A stretch of DNA of 64,000 bases from contig CM055728.1 in the NCBI GenBank assembly GCA_029465975.1, forward strand, positions 10,642,292-10,706,291. Direction: 5' to 3'. The translations under genes were made by a program, and so were the position numbers. The notes under the pieces were generated by a model. It was given only the letters and a program-made list of their open reading frames with translations. It was not told where the DNA came from and searched no databases. This DNA is from Dallia pectoralis. Taxonomy: Eukaryota > Chordata > Actinopteri > Esociformes > Umbridae. Below, piece after piece: positions 36,193 to 49,100 of the stretch (the first letter of the stretch is position 1; each line of letters begins with the position of its first letter).

Positions 36193-36330
36193 GCACACAC
36201 ACACACACACACCGTAATGGCGCTGAACAGAGGTCTGTCTTGGATGAAAGAAAAGTGTCCTGAGCTTTGAGTATGTACATGTGTGTTTGTGTGTGTGTGT
36301 TTGTGTGTGTGTGTGCGTGCGCGCGCTTAT
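36193..36330. repeat. (CA)n and (TG)n pair
   Basis: A CA run at 36193-36213 and a TG-rich run at 36280-36325 ending in GTGCGTGCGCGCGC form an inverted pair. The alternating GCGCGC end favours Z-DNA. Confidence 0.88.
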
Positions 36331-38781
36331 GAACATGCGTAGGAGTGTGTCTACATTCACGTGCGCGTTCTCACCCGTGCGCACGTGTCTATTTCCGTCT
36401 GTATATCTGTTACTCTCATCGGTGGATAAGTACGGTTTTAGTGGTCTAACTTCCCCCCGATATCTACCTGTAAGGATTTGTCAGGAGTGTGCCACCGGGT
36501 GAATCATAAAGCCGCTCCCTGTTGACAACGCGACTGGATGGAGGAACTAGCTAGGGATGAGAGTGAATACTGAATGTGTTATATTTATGAAAATGTGGCG
36601 AGCAGAAAATATCTCAGTGGAGATACGGGAGAGGGGATGGAAAGCGCAGTAGACGAGGACAGGTGAAGACAGAGAGAGAGAACAATACTTATTTAGCTTT
36701 AGAGAGAGAAAACAGAGAGCGAAAAAACTGAGAGAGAGAGAGGAGAGAGCGAGAAAACTAGAGAGAGAGAGAGGAGAGAGTAGAGAGCGAGGAAGCTAGA
36801 GAGAGAGAGAGGGGAGAGAGTAGAGAGTGAGAGAGCTAGAGAAAGAGATAATGACAGAAGGCAGAAGCTTGAACTCACACAGTGTGTTGGAGAGTTAACT
36901 TTATGAACTCTTATTGTCACCAGGCGCTAAGAATAAAACAGAACTGTTGTGAATATATTCAGTAACATCCAGATGGCAAGCGGATGTATTAAAACAGCTG
37001 CCCATAATGCAGAATAGAGATGGCAGTACGGGTGCCTTTATAAAGGCTGAGACATGTGCATAAAGTAAACAGGTGCATTCATACTGGGGTGCGTATCTGG
37101 GATAAACATCAACATTCATAAAAACCGAGATATTGGCCATATAGAATAAAATTGAGTTGCGTTACAATGGATTTCTTTATGCAGAAATAACTATACAAAG
37201 CACTGTTGTGACATTAGAACTTATTTAAGCCTACTGTCTCACTGGCATCACGCTGTGCTATAAAAAGCTCTGTGTTGTGTTTGTGGTAGAAAGGTATGTC
37301 TGTCACATAAAATGTTGTACCTTTAAACCAATGAGTGCTATGTTTGTAGTCATCACTCTCTGGGACATTTGAATGGTTTTGGTTTGGCTGTGCGATGCAC
37401 ATAACCTTGGTTTTGGATCAACTGGCACGCTGAGTACTGTGACTGACTTTTATAGATGTTTTTCAATTAATGAAATTGCTATGGCAAAACACTTTGTCTG
37501 TTTCCTAAATCTTACACATATAGGAAATGCATCGGTAAACATGAAATTCCCGAAAACATTTTGGCGACATATTTTGAGCAGCGCTCAAATCAGGTTCAAT
37601 TGTTTTCCTGGCGATATGTCATACTACGTGCTATAAGCAAAATAGCTGTAATTAAATGCCTGTATGATCAATTTACCGAATTGTTCCAGCTGTCGTCCTG
37701 AAGGTTGAATGTAACGAGCTGGGTGGGAAAGAGGCTAACCAATCAAAAACACAGGTTGATTAGTTAGTCATCATGTCACAAAGGATGCTGCCCCTGTGAT
37801 TTCACCCAGCTTTAATCACCACGCTGGTCGTTTCTAAGGCCGCGCTAGGGTTGCACTACGATGTCACTTCCTCCAGGAGAGCGCATCCGATGATACCAGA
37901 GAACTCCTCTCAGATACAGCTGCACCCCTGCTAACCTTCGAACCACATCTCTAAAACACCGAAGACAAATCTTGCGTAATTTGGTCACATTGATGTGAAC
38001 CGATACTCCCCCCTGGGAGGACGGGGGACAGTGGGGTGCCACAGACAGGAGCACGAGAGACAAATGAGGCTATTGAGCCGTGTTCCCAGTATCACATCAC
38101 AAGCACCACACATCCTCATCCTCTGTCTTTGCTCTTTGCTTCACGCTGTCCGTAGAGTGGTGCCATGGGGACGGCGGGACAGCTATATCGTCACACAGAT
38201 TCACTCCCTATTCACACTGGGTGGGAAACACACCAGTAACGTTCGACCGCTGACGCGCGACCGCTCGTGTGAAAAGAGAACCGCGGACTCGGCGCCGTGA
38301 TCTTTTTCTGTTTTTTTTTTAAAATTAGAGCGCAGTAATCAAATAGTGGCTGGCGCCGGGAAGTTTAAAGTTAATGCACTTTGCATATTGCTTTTGTTTC
38401 ATGCATTTTTCAATAATCCCCATAGCCCGGCATCAAAGGAACCGCGGTCCTCCCAATATGAGCGCTGGATTTTATGAAGGCATCAATATTAATCCCACCC
38501 AAAAAACAGCATTGATTAACACTGGTTTATTGCCTACTGATACATGCGGGTTTGTGGCGTGATCTAATTAATGAAGAGGACAGCCATTTATATTTCATGT
38601 TAACTCTCTCCCCGGGGGAACTGTAGAGTGCAAACACTGGTTAACTGGTTCACTTTACTAAGGCTCACGTAACGTCACACACTCGTTTGCAAGGTATATC
38701 TTTAGCAGATTCTGGTTCAGTTTATATAGTTTTGTTCAACCCTTAGGTTGAGTCATGCCCACATAATTGATTTCTACACAA
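36331..38781. other. Non-coding sequence with a GA array and a candidate conserved block
   Basis: A GA-rich array at 36676-36850 has units of about 29-36 bp (AGAGAGAGAGGAGAGAG plus CGAGAAAACTA). 38340-38600 lacks repeats and is dense in sites of developmental-enhancer type (GCGCAGTAATCAAATAG, ACTTTGCATATTGC, ATCAATATTAATCCC, GATCTAATTAATGAAG); it is the strongest candidate conserved non-coding element in the window by composition. No exon is recognised. Confidence 0.45.
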
Positions 38782-39710
38782 TGGTTCATTTCATACGACT
38801 CAGGTAACAGACACTGGTTCACTTTAGACTGGTTAACTTCATATGACTCATGTAACAGATGTTGGTTCACCTCATACTGGTCCAGTTTTTACTGGTTCAG
38901 TTCATATGACTCATGTAACAGACACTGGTTCAGTTCATATGACTCATGTAACAGACACTGGTTCAGTTCATACGACTCATGTAACAGACACTGGTTCAGT
39001 TCATACGACTCATGTAACAGACACTGGTTCAGTTCATTTGACTCATGTAACAGACACTGGTTCAGTTCATATGACTCATGTAACAGACACTGGTTCAGTT
39101 TATACGACTCATGTAACAGACACTGATTCAGTTGATATGACTCATGTAACAGACACTGGTTCAGTTTATACGACTCATGTAACAGACACTGGTTCAGTTC
39201 ATACTGGTTCAGTTCATACGACTCATGTAACAGACACTGGTTCAGTTCATATGACTCGTGTAACAAACACTGGTTCAGTTCACCCTGGTTCAGTTCCTAC
39301 GACTCATGTAACAGACACTGATTCAGTTGATATGACTCATGTAACAGACACTGGTTCAGTTCATACGACTCATGTAACAGACACTGGTTAAGTTCACCCT
39401 GGTTCAGTTCACACGACTCATGTAACAGACACCGGTTCAGTTCACGCTGGTTCAGTTCACACGACTCATGTAACAGACACCGGTTCAGTTCACACGACTC
39501 ATGTAACAGACACCGGTTCAGTTCACGCTGGTTCAGTTCACACGACTCATGTAACAGACACCGGTTCAGTTCACCCTGGTTCAGTTCACACGACTCATGT
39601 AACAGACACTGGTTCAGTTCACCCTGGTTGAGTTCACACGACTCATGTAACAGACACTGGTTCAGTTCACCCTGGTTCAGTTCACACGACTCATGTAACA
39701 GACACTGGCT
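38782..39710. repeat. 33-bp minisatellite with an inserted 15-bp half-unit
   Basis: Unit is TTCAGTTCATACGACTCATG followed by TAACAGACACTGG. In the distal part many copies carry an extra short unit (TTCAGTTCACCCTGG or TTCAGTTCACGCTGG) before the 33-bp unit, giving an alternating 33+15 structure, and CATACGACT becomes CACACGACT. Degenerate copies extend upstream to about 38630. The ordered change from simple to compound units records the direction of growth. Confidence 0.95.
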
Positions 39711-41146
39711 AACAGGAGAAATGGAGTGTAGCTGGTAAACGATGAGAATAATGCCCTGTATATTTAGTAATCACAATCCCTTGAAATACTAATTCCAGGA
39801 TGAACCAAAACATTTCAATTCATTTCCGTATCCGCCATGCCTCAAATTGTAACAAACAACCGCGCACGCGACGTTTGCCTGGCATTTCAATTACGGTGCA
39901 GACACCTGTAAATGATTTGTAATGGAATTAGCTATTCAGACGAAATAACGGAAATATCTATCTAAAATAACTCCACCTCCCACAGTTGTGCTTCAGACAC
40001 CGAGTCTGTTCTCTCCCCTCCTCATCACCCGTCTCCCGGGTTTCCGGTCCCACCTCGCCTGGAATCGAGGGGAAACGTAGTGTGAAATGCACATGCCAGC
40101 GTCACGCCGCCCTTCACTTCCCGAGCCAATCCAAAACCATCTCCTCCCCACCGTGAATGGAAATGCAGTTGCCGGCGCGAACATCTAGACGTAATGCGTT
40201 TCATTTTATTCATATGTGCCGTGGAGACTGTCTAGAGTCTCGTGTAGTCTGTAAATTCACACAAGACTTGACGAGACCTGGATGTTCTCGGGTGCGTCTG
40301 GGAACAGGGGGGGTTGTCGAGGGTTGATATGTCATTGAAGGCCATTATACTCATTAGTTTTTCACGCCTCTACGACTACCCGGGAACCTTTCATTCAGGA
40401 CGTGTGAAACGTCGCCGTGAGGGGGTTCGGCTTTGTACTGCCTCGGGCCGACGACCCATTGACGTACTGACGCAAAATAGAAACTACCACAAAATATATC
40501 CGGAATATTTAATAGGGCAAAATGCAGCATTGTTAATTTCTAAGAGAAAACTTCTACCGCTCGATAAAATGAACAAATGTGAGCGTCGTTTCATCTTAAG
40601 GTTGACTACTAGAACATTCTTAGCGATATCACCTGGAATTCCGGAGGGAGGAAGCACAGTAACTTTAGGGGAAGTCAAATCTCCCTGTCACAGTCATAAA
40701 CAAACTGATTCAATTACGCCATTTCATTTCAGAGTTTCGGTGATCTTGTGGATAACGCTTTTACATCTCCGGTTCCATTATGAAAGAAATACGATTTTTT
40801 TTCCCAGTCAGTAGACCTAGTGCTAAATTGGAACTTTATTCCAACTGCAGACACAATAATGGAATCCAACAGTTCATTTGACTCTGGGGATCTAGATAAA
40901 TGGCCTCGTTGACAAAATCCAGAACTATCCCTTTACAGCAGAAAAACTAGAGAAAAACTAGAGAAAACTTCCAAAAAGCTGAGAATAAATGAAAGTAGCA
41001 ATGAGTCTATGGCCTGCTGTGTTCTATGAGATTAAAGAACATTAGTGGTACTCTGGATAGACGTTTGGTTTGAACCCATCAAGGGTTTCTTAATGATCAA
41101 CTATTTGGCAGCAGGAGACTCATCAGCTCTGGGCAGCCTATAGAGC
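39711..41146. other. Non-coding sequence, including a candidate conserved block
   Basis: 39750-39960 is repeat-free and AT-rich with CpG clusters (AACCGCGCACGCGACG) and TAAT-type cores. An open frame of 166 codons at 40314-40814 is the longest non-repetitive frame outside the LINE fragment, but I recognise no domain in it. No other feature is seen. Confidence 0.4.
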
Positions 41147-41197
41147 AAACACACACACACACCAAACACACACACACACAAATACACAAACACACAC

Positions 41198-41241
<44 letters not shown>

Positions 41242-41678
41242 TACACAAACACACACACACACCAAACACACACACACAAACACACACAACACACACACAC
41301 ACACACACACACCAAACACATACACAAACACACACACACACACACACCAAACACACACACACAAATACACAAACACACACACACACCAAACACACACACA
41401 CAAATACACACACACACACACCAAACACACACACACAAATACACAAACACACACACACACACAAATGCAAAAACACACACACACCAAACACACACACACA
41501 CACACCAAACACACACACACACACACACAAAACATACACACACAAATACACAAACACACACACACACACACCAAACACACACACACACACACACACCAAA
41601 CACACACACACACACAAACATACACACAAAATACACAAACAACACACACACACACAAACACACACACACAAATACACA

Positions 41679-41744
<66 letters not shown>

Positions 41745-41835
41745 AATACACAAACACACACACACACACAAATGCAAAAACACACACACACACACACACA
41801 AATACACAAACACACACACACACACAAATGCAAAA

Positions 41836-41868
<33 letters not shown>

Positions 41869-41895
41869 CGAAGACAGAAATGCACGCACACACAC
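41147..41895. repeat. 750-bp compound CA array with AAATACACAAA and ACCAAACAC units
   Basis: Built of (CA)n interrupted by AAATACACAAACACACAC, CACCAAACACACAC and AAATGCAAAAACACAC. Combinations of these recur at roughly 60-100 bp, so it is a higher-order array grown from a microsatellite. Long C/V-rich (minus) and T/H-rich (plus) open frames are by-products. Confidence 0.95.
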
Positions 41896-43262
41896 AGTGA
41901 AGAGGACTGATGGTAATTAATTATTCCATGATAGCGCCAGTGAGCTCCTTAAAACCTGACGGGCCCAGATGAGGTCACGACACTAAACTTGATGTCACTT
42001 CCCATTTCACCCGTAACAGGTTTGTGGGCGATGTTATCATAGGCACTCCGGAGCTCAAATAAAGCTCTATAATCTGTTGGCTAAAATGATTCGGGAAATA
42101 GCCGTTTTTATTAGCAACACTCCATTACGTCCTGATATAAATACATTAAATCTATGAGAGGTGCTAATGTTCTCTCCTTCTGCTTTACTATGACCTCCCC
42201 CCCCCACCCCCACCGCACGACCCACCCACTCACAGGGCAGCGTTCCTCCAATTAGCCAACGACTGAAATCTCCTGGATGTTGCTCCGGCTTGGACGACGG
42301 CTAAATGAAAAGGTATGAGATCAGACAAATAATTTCTGCTCTTTGGAACGGCCGACATCCCGATGAGCTCAGCAGCTGCCTGTCGCCATCAGAGCTCATC
42401 CGCCATGCTCCGATTGGTCGGTGTGAGGCGGGGAGCGGTCGCCGAGAGGCCCCGCTGATGCAGAGGAGATCTAAAAGTCACCGGTCGCAACAGGACGAAG
42501 AGCAGAGTGCGGGTAGACCGGGGAGTAGGCGAACGAGCAGGTGGATGGATGGGAGTCCTATGGTGTGGGTACAGTGGGCACACGGCAGAGTGGGATGAAG
42601 AGAGAGGGAACGGGGGGGGGGAGGTCATAAGAGAGAAGGCAGAGATGACGGGAGAGGCGAGGAAGAGGAGGCCGGGATCGGGGTTGCAGAACGTTCCGGT
42701 TGAAATTCATTGCAAATAACTGGTCCTGATGCGCCGCCGTTTCAATTTCACACAACACAATTCCACAACTCAGGAGCAAATGAGTCCCTGTCAGCATCAC
42801 TTAGACTCCACCCCACCGCCGCCCAACCCCCCGCCTGTGTCACCACGTCTTCTCGCTGCCATTGGGTTTTTTTCATGCAGTTTCTATACGGTCGGAATAC
42901 AAGGCAGAGGGGCGTCAAGATGGGAGGGGGGAGGAGCTGGAGGACAAATTAGGAGACAAAAAACATGTCTCTGACACCGAGGGTAAAGCGAAGAGAAGAG
43001 ACGGAGTAACTTCATAATAAAAGACCAGTAGGCAGTCCCACGTTGGTGACAACAATATCGTCCGTGGTTCAACTGGGAAGATTTAACATGAACTCTGGCC
43101 TTAGTTAATGTCCACGGTGCAGGGTAGAGATAGGCAAACTCGCACAATGTGCACAGCGTATTTGCACAGCAGCAAGGTGCGTGTGACCCGTTGCCATGAC
43201 GAAACGGGGAAACCAGTGGAGCATCATCCTGCTCAGCGTAATCAATACTCATCAGATATTTG
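41896..43262. other. Non-coding sequence with a candidate conserved block
   Basis: 42010-42150 (GTGGGCGATGTTATCATAGG, AAATAAAGCTCTATAATC, TTTTTATTAGCAAC) resembles conserved non-coding sequence by composition. 42400-42720 is GC-rich. No gene is recognised. Confidence 0.45.
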
Positions 43263-43437
43263 TTTCATTGTCATTCATACATACAGTGTTCAGCTGGTAA
43301 TACATTTCATTGTCATTCATACATACAGTGTTCAGCTGGTAATACATTTCATTGTCATTCATACATACAGTGTTCAGCTGGTAATACATTTCATTGTCAT
43401 TCATACATACAGTGTTCAGCTGGCAATACATTTCATT
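43263..43437. repeat. 42-bp tandem repeat, 4.2 copies
   Basis: Unit TTTCATTGTCATTCATACAT followed by ACAGTGTTCAGCTGGTAATACA. Copies are almost identical, with one GGCAATACA variant in the last, which points to a recent expansion. Confidence 0.96.
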
Positions 43438-44370
43438 TTCCTTCCATCCCATTAAAAGTCGTGTGCCGTCCTCAGACGTCAAATGTTCGCATTATTTATT
43501 TATTTTTTCGCTCGCTTTGAAAATGTAAACAAATGTTTCCTCTACCATGAAGCCTTTAAATTTAATTTCAAATAGAAACCATTTTTCTCACACTGGACAC
43601 GCCACTAGTGTGCTGGCTAATAAAGGCAGGGAGAGTCATTAATAAGCTCACACCAAGTTGTCCTTTAATTTAAAACCCAGCATGACTCCTTGACCCGGAC
43701 TAGCCATCTTAGAGTGACAAAGAAAAAGTGACAAAAGCAAGAGAGAGGCGGCGAGAGAGAGAGAAAGAGAGATGAGACAGAGGAGTGGGACACGGTGAGA
43801 GAGACAGACAGAAAAGCAGAGATTGATGGCGGAGGGAGGAAATCTAATTTGTGCATGTTTTAAATAATGTATCCCCAGATAAAGAGAGAAGCTTGTTGTC
43901 TCTTCTCTAGCGGCCTATAATGAGACGCAGGCCACCGTCTGTAGGCCTCGGTCTGTTTCATCTCCACCCAACTAAAAGCTACCGGCACCCTGCCCTCACA
44001 CAACTACATGTACCGAGCAGCAAGGCCGGGCACTAGCCGGCCTAATAAGCACAAAAAACACACGTGGAGCAAACACACTGTTTAAAAATGTATATTCTCT
44101 TTGTCCTTTGTTCGGTTTAACTTTCTTCTTCCTTTCACCCCGCACATTTTACCCGGATGTAGATATTTTGAAGTCAAACATTGTAGCAGGCATTGGCAAA
44201 CGGCGATGACGATAATGACACATTTTGAGCATCGAGTCTAAATGGACCCGAGTAAACATCTACAGCACAGTTTGATGAAGTCGCCGTGTGGAGGCTGAGC
44301 TGGAAAACCTGGAATCAGATATGTGGAGGATTTGAATATGTGACCATAGGGCAAAAAGAGAAACAGAGAA
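43438..44370. other. Non-coding sequence
   Basis: Short GA-rich stretch at 43740-43810. AT-rich and single-copy-looking elsewhere. No gene is recognised. Confidence 0.6.
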
Positions 44371-44985
44371 GAGGGAAAGACAAGAAGAGAGATAGAGGGG
44401 AGAGTGAAGGAGGAGAGGGAAATAAAGAGAGAGGGAAAGACAAGAAGAGAGAGTATAGAGTAAAGGAGGAGAGGGAAATAAAGAGAGAGGGAAAGACAAG
44501 AAGAGAGAGTATAGAGTAAAGGAGGAGAGGGAAATAAAGAGAGAGGGAAAGACAAGAAGAGAGAGTATAGAGTAAAGGAGGAGAGGGAAATAAAGAGAGA
44601 GGGAAAGACAAGAAGAGAGAGTATAGAGTAAAGGAGGAGAGGGAAATAAAGAGAGAGGGAAAGACAAGAAGAGAGAGTATAGAGTGAAGGAGGAGAGGGA
44701 AATAAAGAGAGAGGGAAAGACAAGAAGAGAGAGTATAGAGTAAAGGAGGAGAGGGAAATAAAGAGAGAGGGAAAGACAAGAAGAGAGAGTATAGAGTAAA
44801 GGAGGAGAGGGAAATAAAGAGAGAGGGAAAGACAAGAAGAGAGAGGATAGAGTGAAAGGAGGAGAGGGAAATAAAGAGAGAGGGAAAGACAAGAAGAGAG
44901 AGTATAGAGTAAAGGAGGAGAGGGAAATAAAGAGAGAGGGAAAGACAAGAAGAGAGAGTATAGAGTAAAGGAGGAGAGGGAGAAA
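44371..44985. repeat. 56-bp polypurine minisatellite, about 11 copies
   Basis: Unit begins GGAGGAGAGGGAAATAAAGA, continues GAGAGGGAAAGACAAGAAG and ends AGAGAGTATAGAGTAAA. The repeat starts (GAAATAAAG) are exactly 56 bases apart, for example at 44419 and 44475. The + strand is almost purely A and G. Pyrimidines appear only as the TA steps and single C or T bases. Confidence 0.96.
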
Positions 44986-46084
44986 GACTCTTGTCTTGGG
45001 AAATGAAGAGAGAGAGAGAAAAGAGTGAATGAGGGAGAGGAAAAAGAGAGGAATAGACAAAAAGGGAGGAAGAGGGAGAGAGGATGAGAGGGAATTCAGG
45101 AATCATAGACACAGGAGGAAGAGCTCCCCTCAGTCTGCAGTGGTTTGATAAGCTTCATTATTTTATTATATCTCTCAGGGCCTAGTCCTACACACACAGA
45201 CACACACACACACACACTCGCATACACACACTGGAACAGACACACATGCACACACACACGCACAGACACACACTCGCACACACACACTAACATACACACT
45301 TACATACTGTACACACTCTAGCACAGACACATGCGCGCGCCCAAAGATTATGGAAATGGTACTTTTAACGATAGAGGCAAGGCAGGTCAGTAGAGCACTT
45401 ATCTGAGAGGTAATAGCTTAACACGCTGGAAAAAAGTACTATTTTGGAGAAATTGCCCAATGATTTGAATTGCACTGAATGTCTGTAAACCTGTTCCAGT
45501 ATTTCTGTGGCTTGTAACCTCTATCCCCACTGTCACAGCGACCAGAGGCAGGGCCGGTGACACAACCTTCTGCACCCCACCTAAATGACATATAAGACGG
45601 CATTCTCTGCTCGACCGCGCCCGCATTCACTGACCCACTCAGGGCCTTTCACAGGCCGACTCAAAAGCCTGACAGTGAAACACGTCTGAAAAGTTCTTGT
45701 ATGATTTCCAGGTGCTCAATGAGAGCAGGTTCATAACGGGTCGAGCGCTCGGATCAAAACTGCAACGTTAGGACAGGAGGTGTTTTTAATAAACCGACAC
45801 TTTGTACTCCCACCTCTCCTAAACTCCTACACCTGACAAACTGGACTTTAATGGTAGCAGTAACATACCTTGTAGAATAAAACATACACTGGTAATGTAT
45901 TACATTAAACAACTCCATCTAAACATAGCACAGTTGCTTTCATTTCACTTTATTTAGTTTATTTACTTATTTTCATTTTAAGTCCCCAAAACATTATGAC
46001 AGAATATTTGGACAACAGTTCAACTTTCATTGTTAATTGGGTGTATCCTAGCAACCCCCTGGTGCATAAATCAGGAAATTGAAT
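44986..46084. other. Non-coding sequence with CA runs
   Basis: CA-rich stretch at 45190-45300 with ACACACTCGCACAC interruptions and ATGCGCGCGCCC at 45333. No gene is recognised. Confidence 0.6.
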
Positions 46085-46152
46085 TAAAACAGAAACAGTG
46101 CTAAAACAGAAACAGTGCTAAAACAGAAACAGTGCTAAAACAGAAACAGTGC
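46085..46152. repeat. 17-bp tandem repeat, 4 copies
   Basis: Four perfect or near-perfect copies of TAAAACAGAAACAGTGC. Confidence 0.95.
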
Positions 46153-49100
46153 GTGTTTTTCCAGCGAGATGAACAGTGTTAGTTTCTGTGAGGGTGGCTG
46201 TCCCGTTGTCATAGTTACCAGAACGGTCTACAATTTCCTGATCGAATGCTTCAGTTTTATTTAGTTGCATCCCCACTTGACAAGCTCGACCTTATTTTCT
46301 TTAATTGGCTCGCCATTACCTCAATTTTCGATAATTAAGAGTGTATTTATGTAATTATTCAGAAAAGTTAGCTAAAGTTAAGAACTTGCCAGCTGTGCTC
46401 AAGTCATTAAACAAACCGGCAAACAAACTAGCATGAACCAAAACAAAAAGTTGCTATCAGTTGCCTATATTAGGATGCTAGATTGACATAAACAAAAATA
46501 ATAATACAAAATAAAGTAACGGATATCGACGTTAAAAAAAGTTTGCCATCTGGAGCTAATGTCATGGCGTTTCTGCATTGCGATTTCCTTTCAACGATAA
46601 CAACCGGTCGGATGTCTGAGGAACGTGGAACATTCACGTCTCCAAACCAAACTGGAGCCCGACTTAATGACAGAGGACATGCATTCAGTGATTAGACCCC
46701 CCACACCAGCTGCCTTTTAATTGGTGGACGAGCCCTGTCACTCTCTTGACAAGCAGGATGTAAACACGAACAAAGCGCCGTCAGCCAACCACTTTCCCTT
46801 CCTGCTTAATTCCACCCAGTGGGCAGCGGGTGGATGGGTGGGGGGGGGCGGAAATCACATTAGAATGACGAGCAAGAACAGTCGGTGAGCGAATATTCAC
46901 GTGTCAGAGCGTGAGCGCACGTGTGTGTGTGTGTGCCTGCGCTAGTGTGGGGTTTTGCAGACAGACTTGTTTTAAATGTCTCAGAGGAGGTATTGTTAAA
47001 GCAATGGGGGACAAATGGCATTGTAACAGCTTTGACATTTTGATGTAGCAGCAGAGGGTGTTTAAGGGGATACGGCAGCAGGGGATGAGGACAGCTTAAC
47101 TCCTGCATAAGCGTTCTTATTACTGCGGTTGGTACCCGGTAAAAACGAGCCTCCGCACCTGTACTCCCCCCACCCCACGCCTCGCAGTCTGGCTGACCCA
47201 GGCTTCCCTCAGCGTCCCCGGGGGGGCGGCGGAGGTGTGGGGACGGGTCCGGAGGTGCCTGGCGGAAACCATGCGCCGATGTTTCAGCCTTTCCGAGCTC
47301 ATCAGTGTCTCTCTCTAACTCTATCTGCCACCCTCTCTCTCTCTCTCCTGTCATCCTTCACTTCTTATCGCCATTGGCAACTGTAGAACCACGGCAAAGG
47401 CCGGTTCTCCAGCCTCCCGCCGTGGCACTCCCCGCTGTGACTCATCGAGGGCGGTGTGTGTGTGAGCTTAGTGCGTGAGTGTGTGAGTTTAGTGTGTGTG
47501 TGTGAGAGTTTAGTGTGTGTGTGAGTGTGTGTTTAGTGTGCCCTTATTGGGAGGTATTAAAACACAAATCCCATCAGCCAATATGAGAGCACAATACATC
47601 CACTGTAGATCCCTTTCAGCTGTATCTGTTCATCTCCATGTCAGATGACGGGCTGGAACGTTCATATCAAAGCTGGGGAGGGTTAAGGGTTTCATCACAC
47701 CTGCCAATCACACAATGCTTTCACACACGGAGCCTTCCAGAACGGTGGTGGGCAGCTGGGTGGGACACAAACTATCAACTTCACCACAGACATCCGCGTG
47801 AACACATACGCACATTTACGCAAGCACATGTACACGTAAACACACACCCACACACCCGCGAGGCCGCTGCTTAAATTAGACGAGTACATTCACCTGTATA
47901 CAAGCGGATGATTGACGGGGCTGGCTTTGGGGAGTGAGGACGGTGACCCCGATTACAGGTATCTACCCCTCCACCCCTGCTGTTATAAATTCACCCCTCT
48001 ACTCCATTCCCTGTTCCTCATCTAGCCAGAAACAGCTCTTGTTAATGACATTGACAAGCAGAGAGAAGGGAGCGTGCATTCACCAAAAAACTGTATTAGG
48101 TTTGGCAGGAGACCGACAGAGAGAGAGGGGGAGTGAGAGAGTGAGAGAGAGAGGGAGACGGATGGCGAGAGAGGGACAGGGAGGGAGGGGGAGAGAGAGA
48201 GAGAGATGGAGAGAGAATATATCGCCAGGAATATTCTATCTAGGTCAAATTATATTTCTTTCCACCTCGGTATGACACCAACTTGATATACATTTAAACG
48301 GTTGGATCCAGGCTGACGCAACAGGACTTTAATCAAAATGACAAACTTGAAGCTGGAGGAGGCCGCATCCACTTTCAAATCGTTATTTCTGTCTCAAACT
48401 GACATGCTGCAGTAAATTTAGCCCCTCGTGTCCTGAAACAATGACATATCTGACACTTGGTTGACAAAGGACCTAGAGCTTCCCGATTGGGAAATACAGA
48501 GTGCTGTACTATTCTAGACCTACAGATATGCTCATATCTGAGTCAGGGATTCAAAGGATTCGTCCAAGATAAAAACAAGGATAATGGAGTGGTGAACATT
48601 CCGGGGATTTTAGTGGAACACAGACTTTATTCCCGGTGGTTTCGTTTTCATTGTGCACATCTGGTTTTAGTTTGGATGATTAGCGTTGCTATTTAGTTCT
48701 CTGGGGTTTGGCACACGGTGCTTAGCCTTGTAGCAAGTTACATCCGTCAGTCTGGTGAGTGTTCGCTTCTAATCGGTATTTTAAAGATATTTGCAAGTTG
48801 CCATTAAGCGCATTTTCGTTTCAATTACACTTGAAGTTTTCCGTTTGTCGTGTTTTGTTTTGGCAAAAACACAAACCGGATCTACGCTCTGAAATTGGTT
48901 CTTTTAACTGCACTTCACAATGGATCGTGACAGATAATCAAAAAGTGCCCAATGCAGCCCTCCAATTCATTACAGAGTTGATCAATGGTTTAGAGTTTGC
49001 TATGGACTTCAAAAACAAACTTCCTCAATCAGATGGAGGTCTGTGTGGCAATTCCGTTCTCACACTTTTAGACAGCCTGGGGATGCTAGTTGAGCCAAAA

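Noticed and set aside
40314..40814. 166-codon open frame on the + strand
   Set aside because: Longest non-repetitive frame outside the LINE, but it has no recognisable domain, no splice or start context that I can support, and mixed composition. Chance frame is likelier.
41097..41891. Cysteine/valine-rich frames of more than 250 codons on the minus strand
   Set aside because: They are translations of a CA/TG array in all frames, with no coding flanks.
44238..45112. Three overlapping minus-strand frames of about 240-266 codons, rich in S, L, F and P
   Set aside because: They are translations of the 56-bp polypurine array. Three frames open over the same DNA shows repeat structure, not coding.
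45375..45450. Weak tRNA-like string (GGTCAGTAGAGCAC) considered as a SINE head
   Set aside because: Only an A-box-like fragment is present; no B box, tail or duplications were found.
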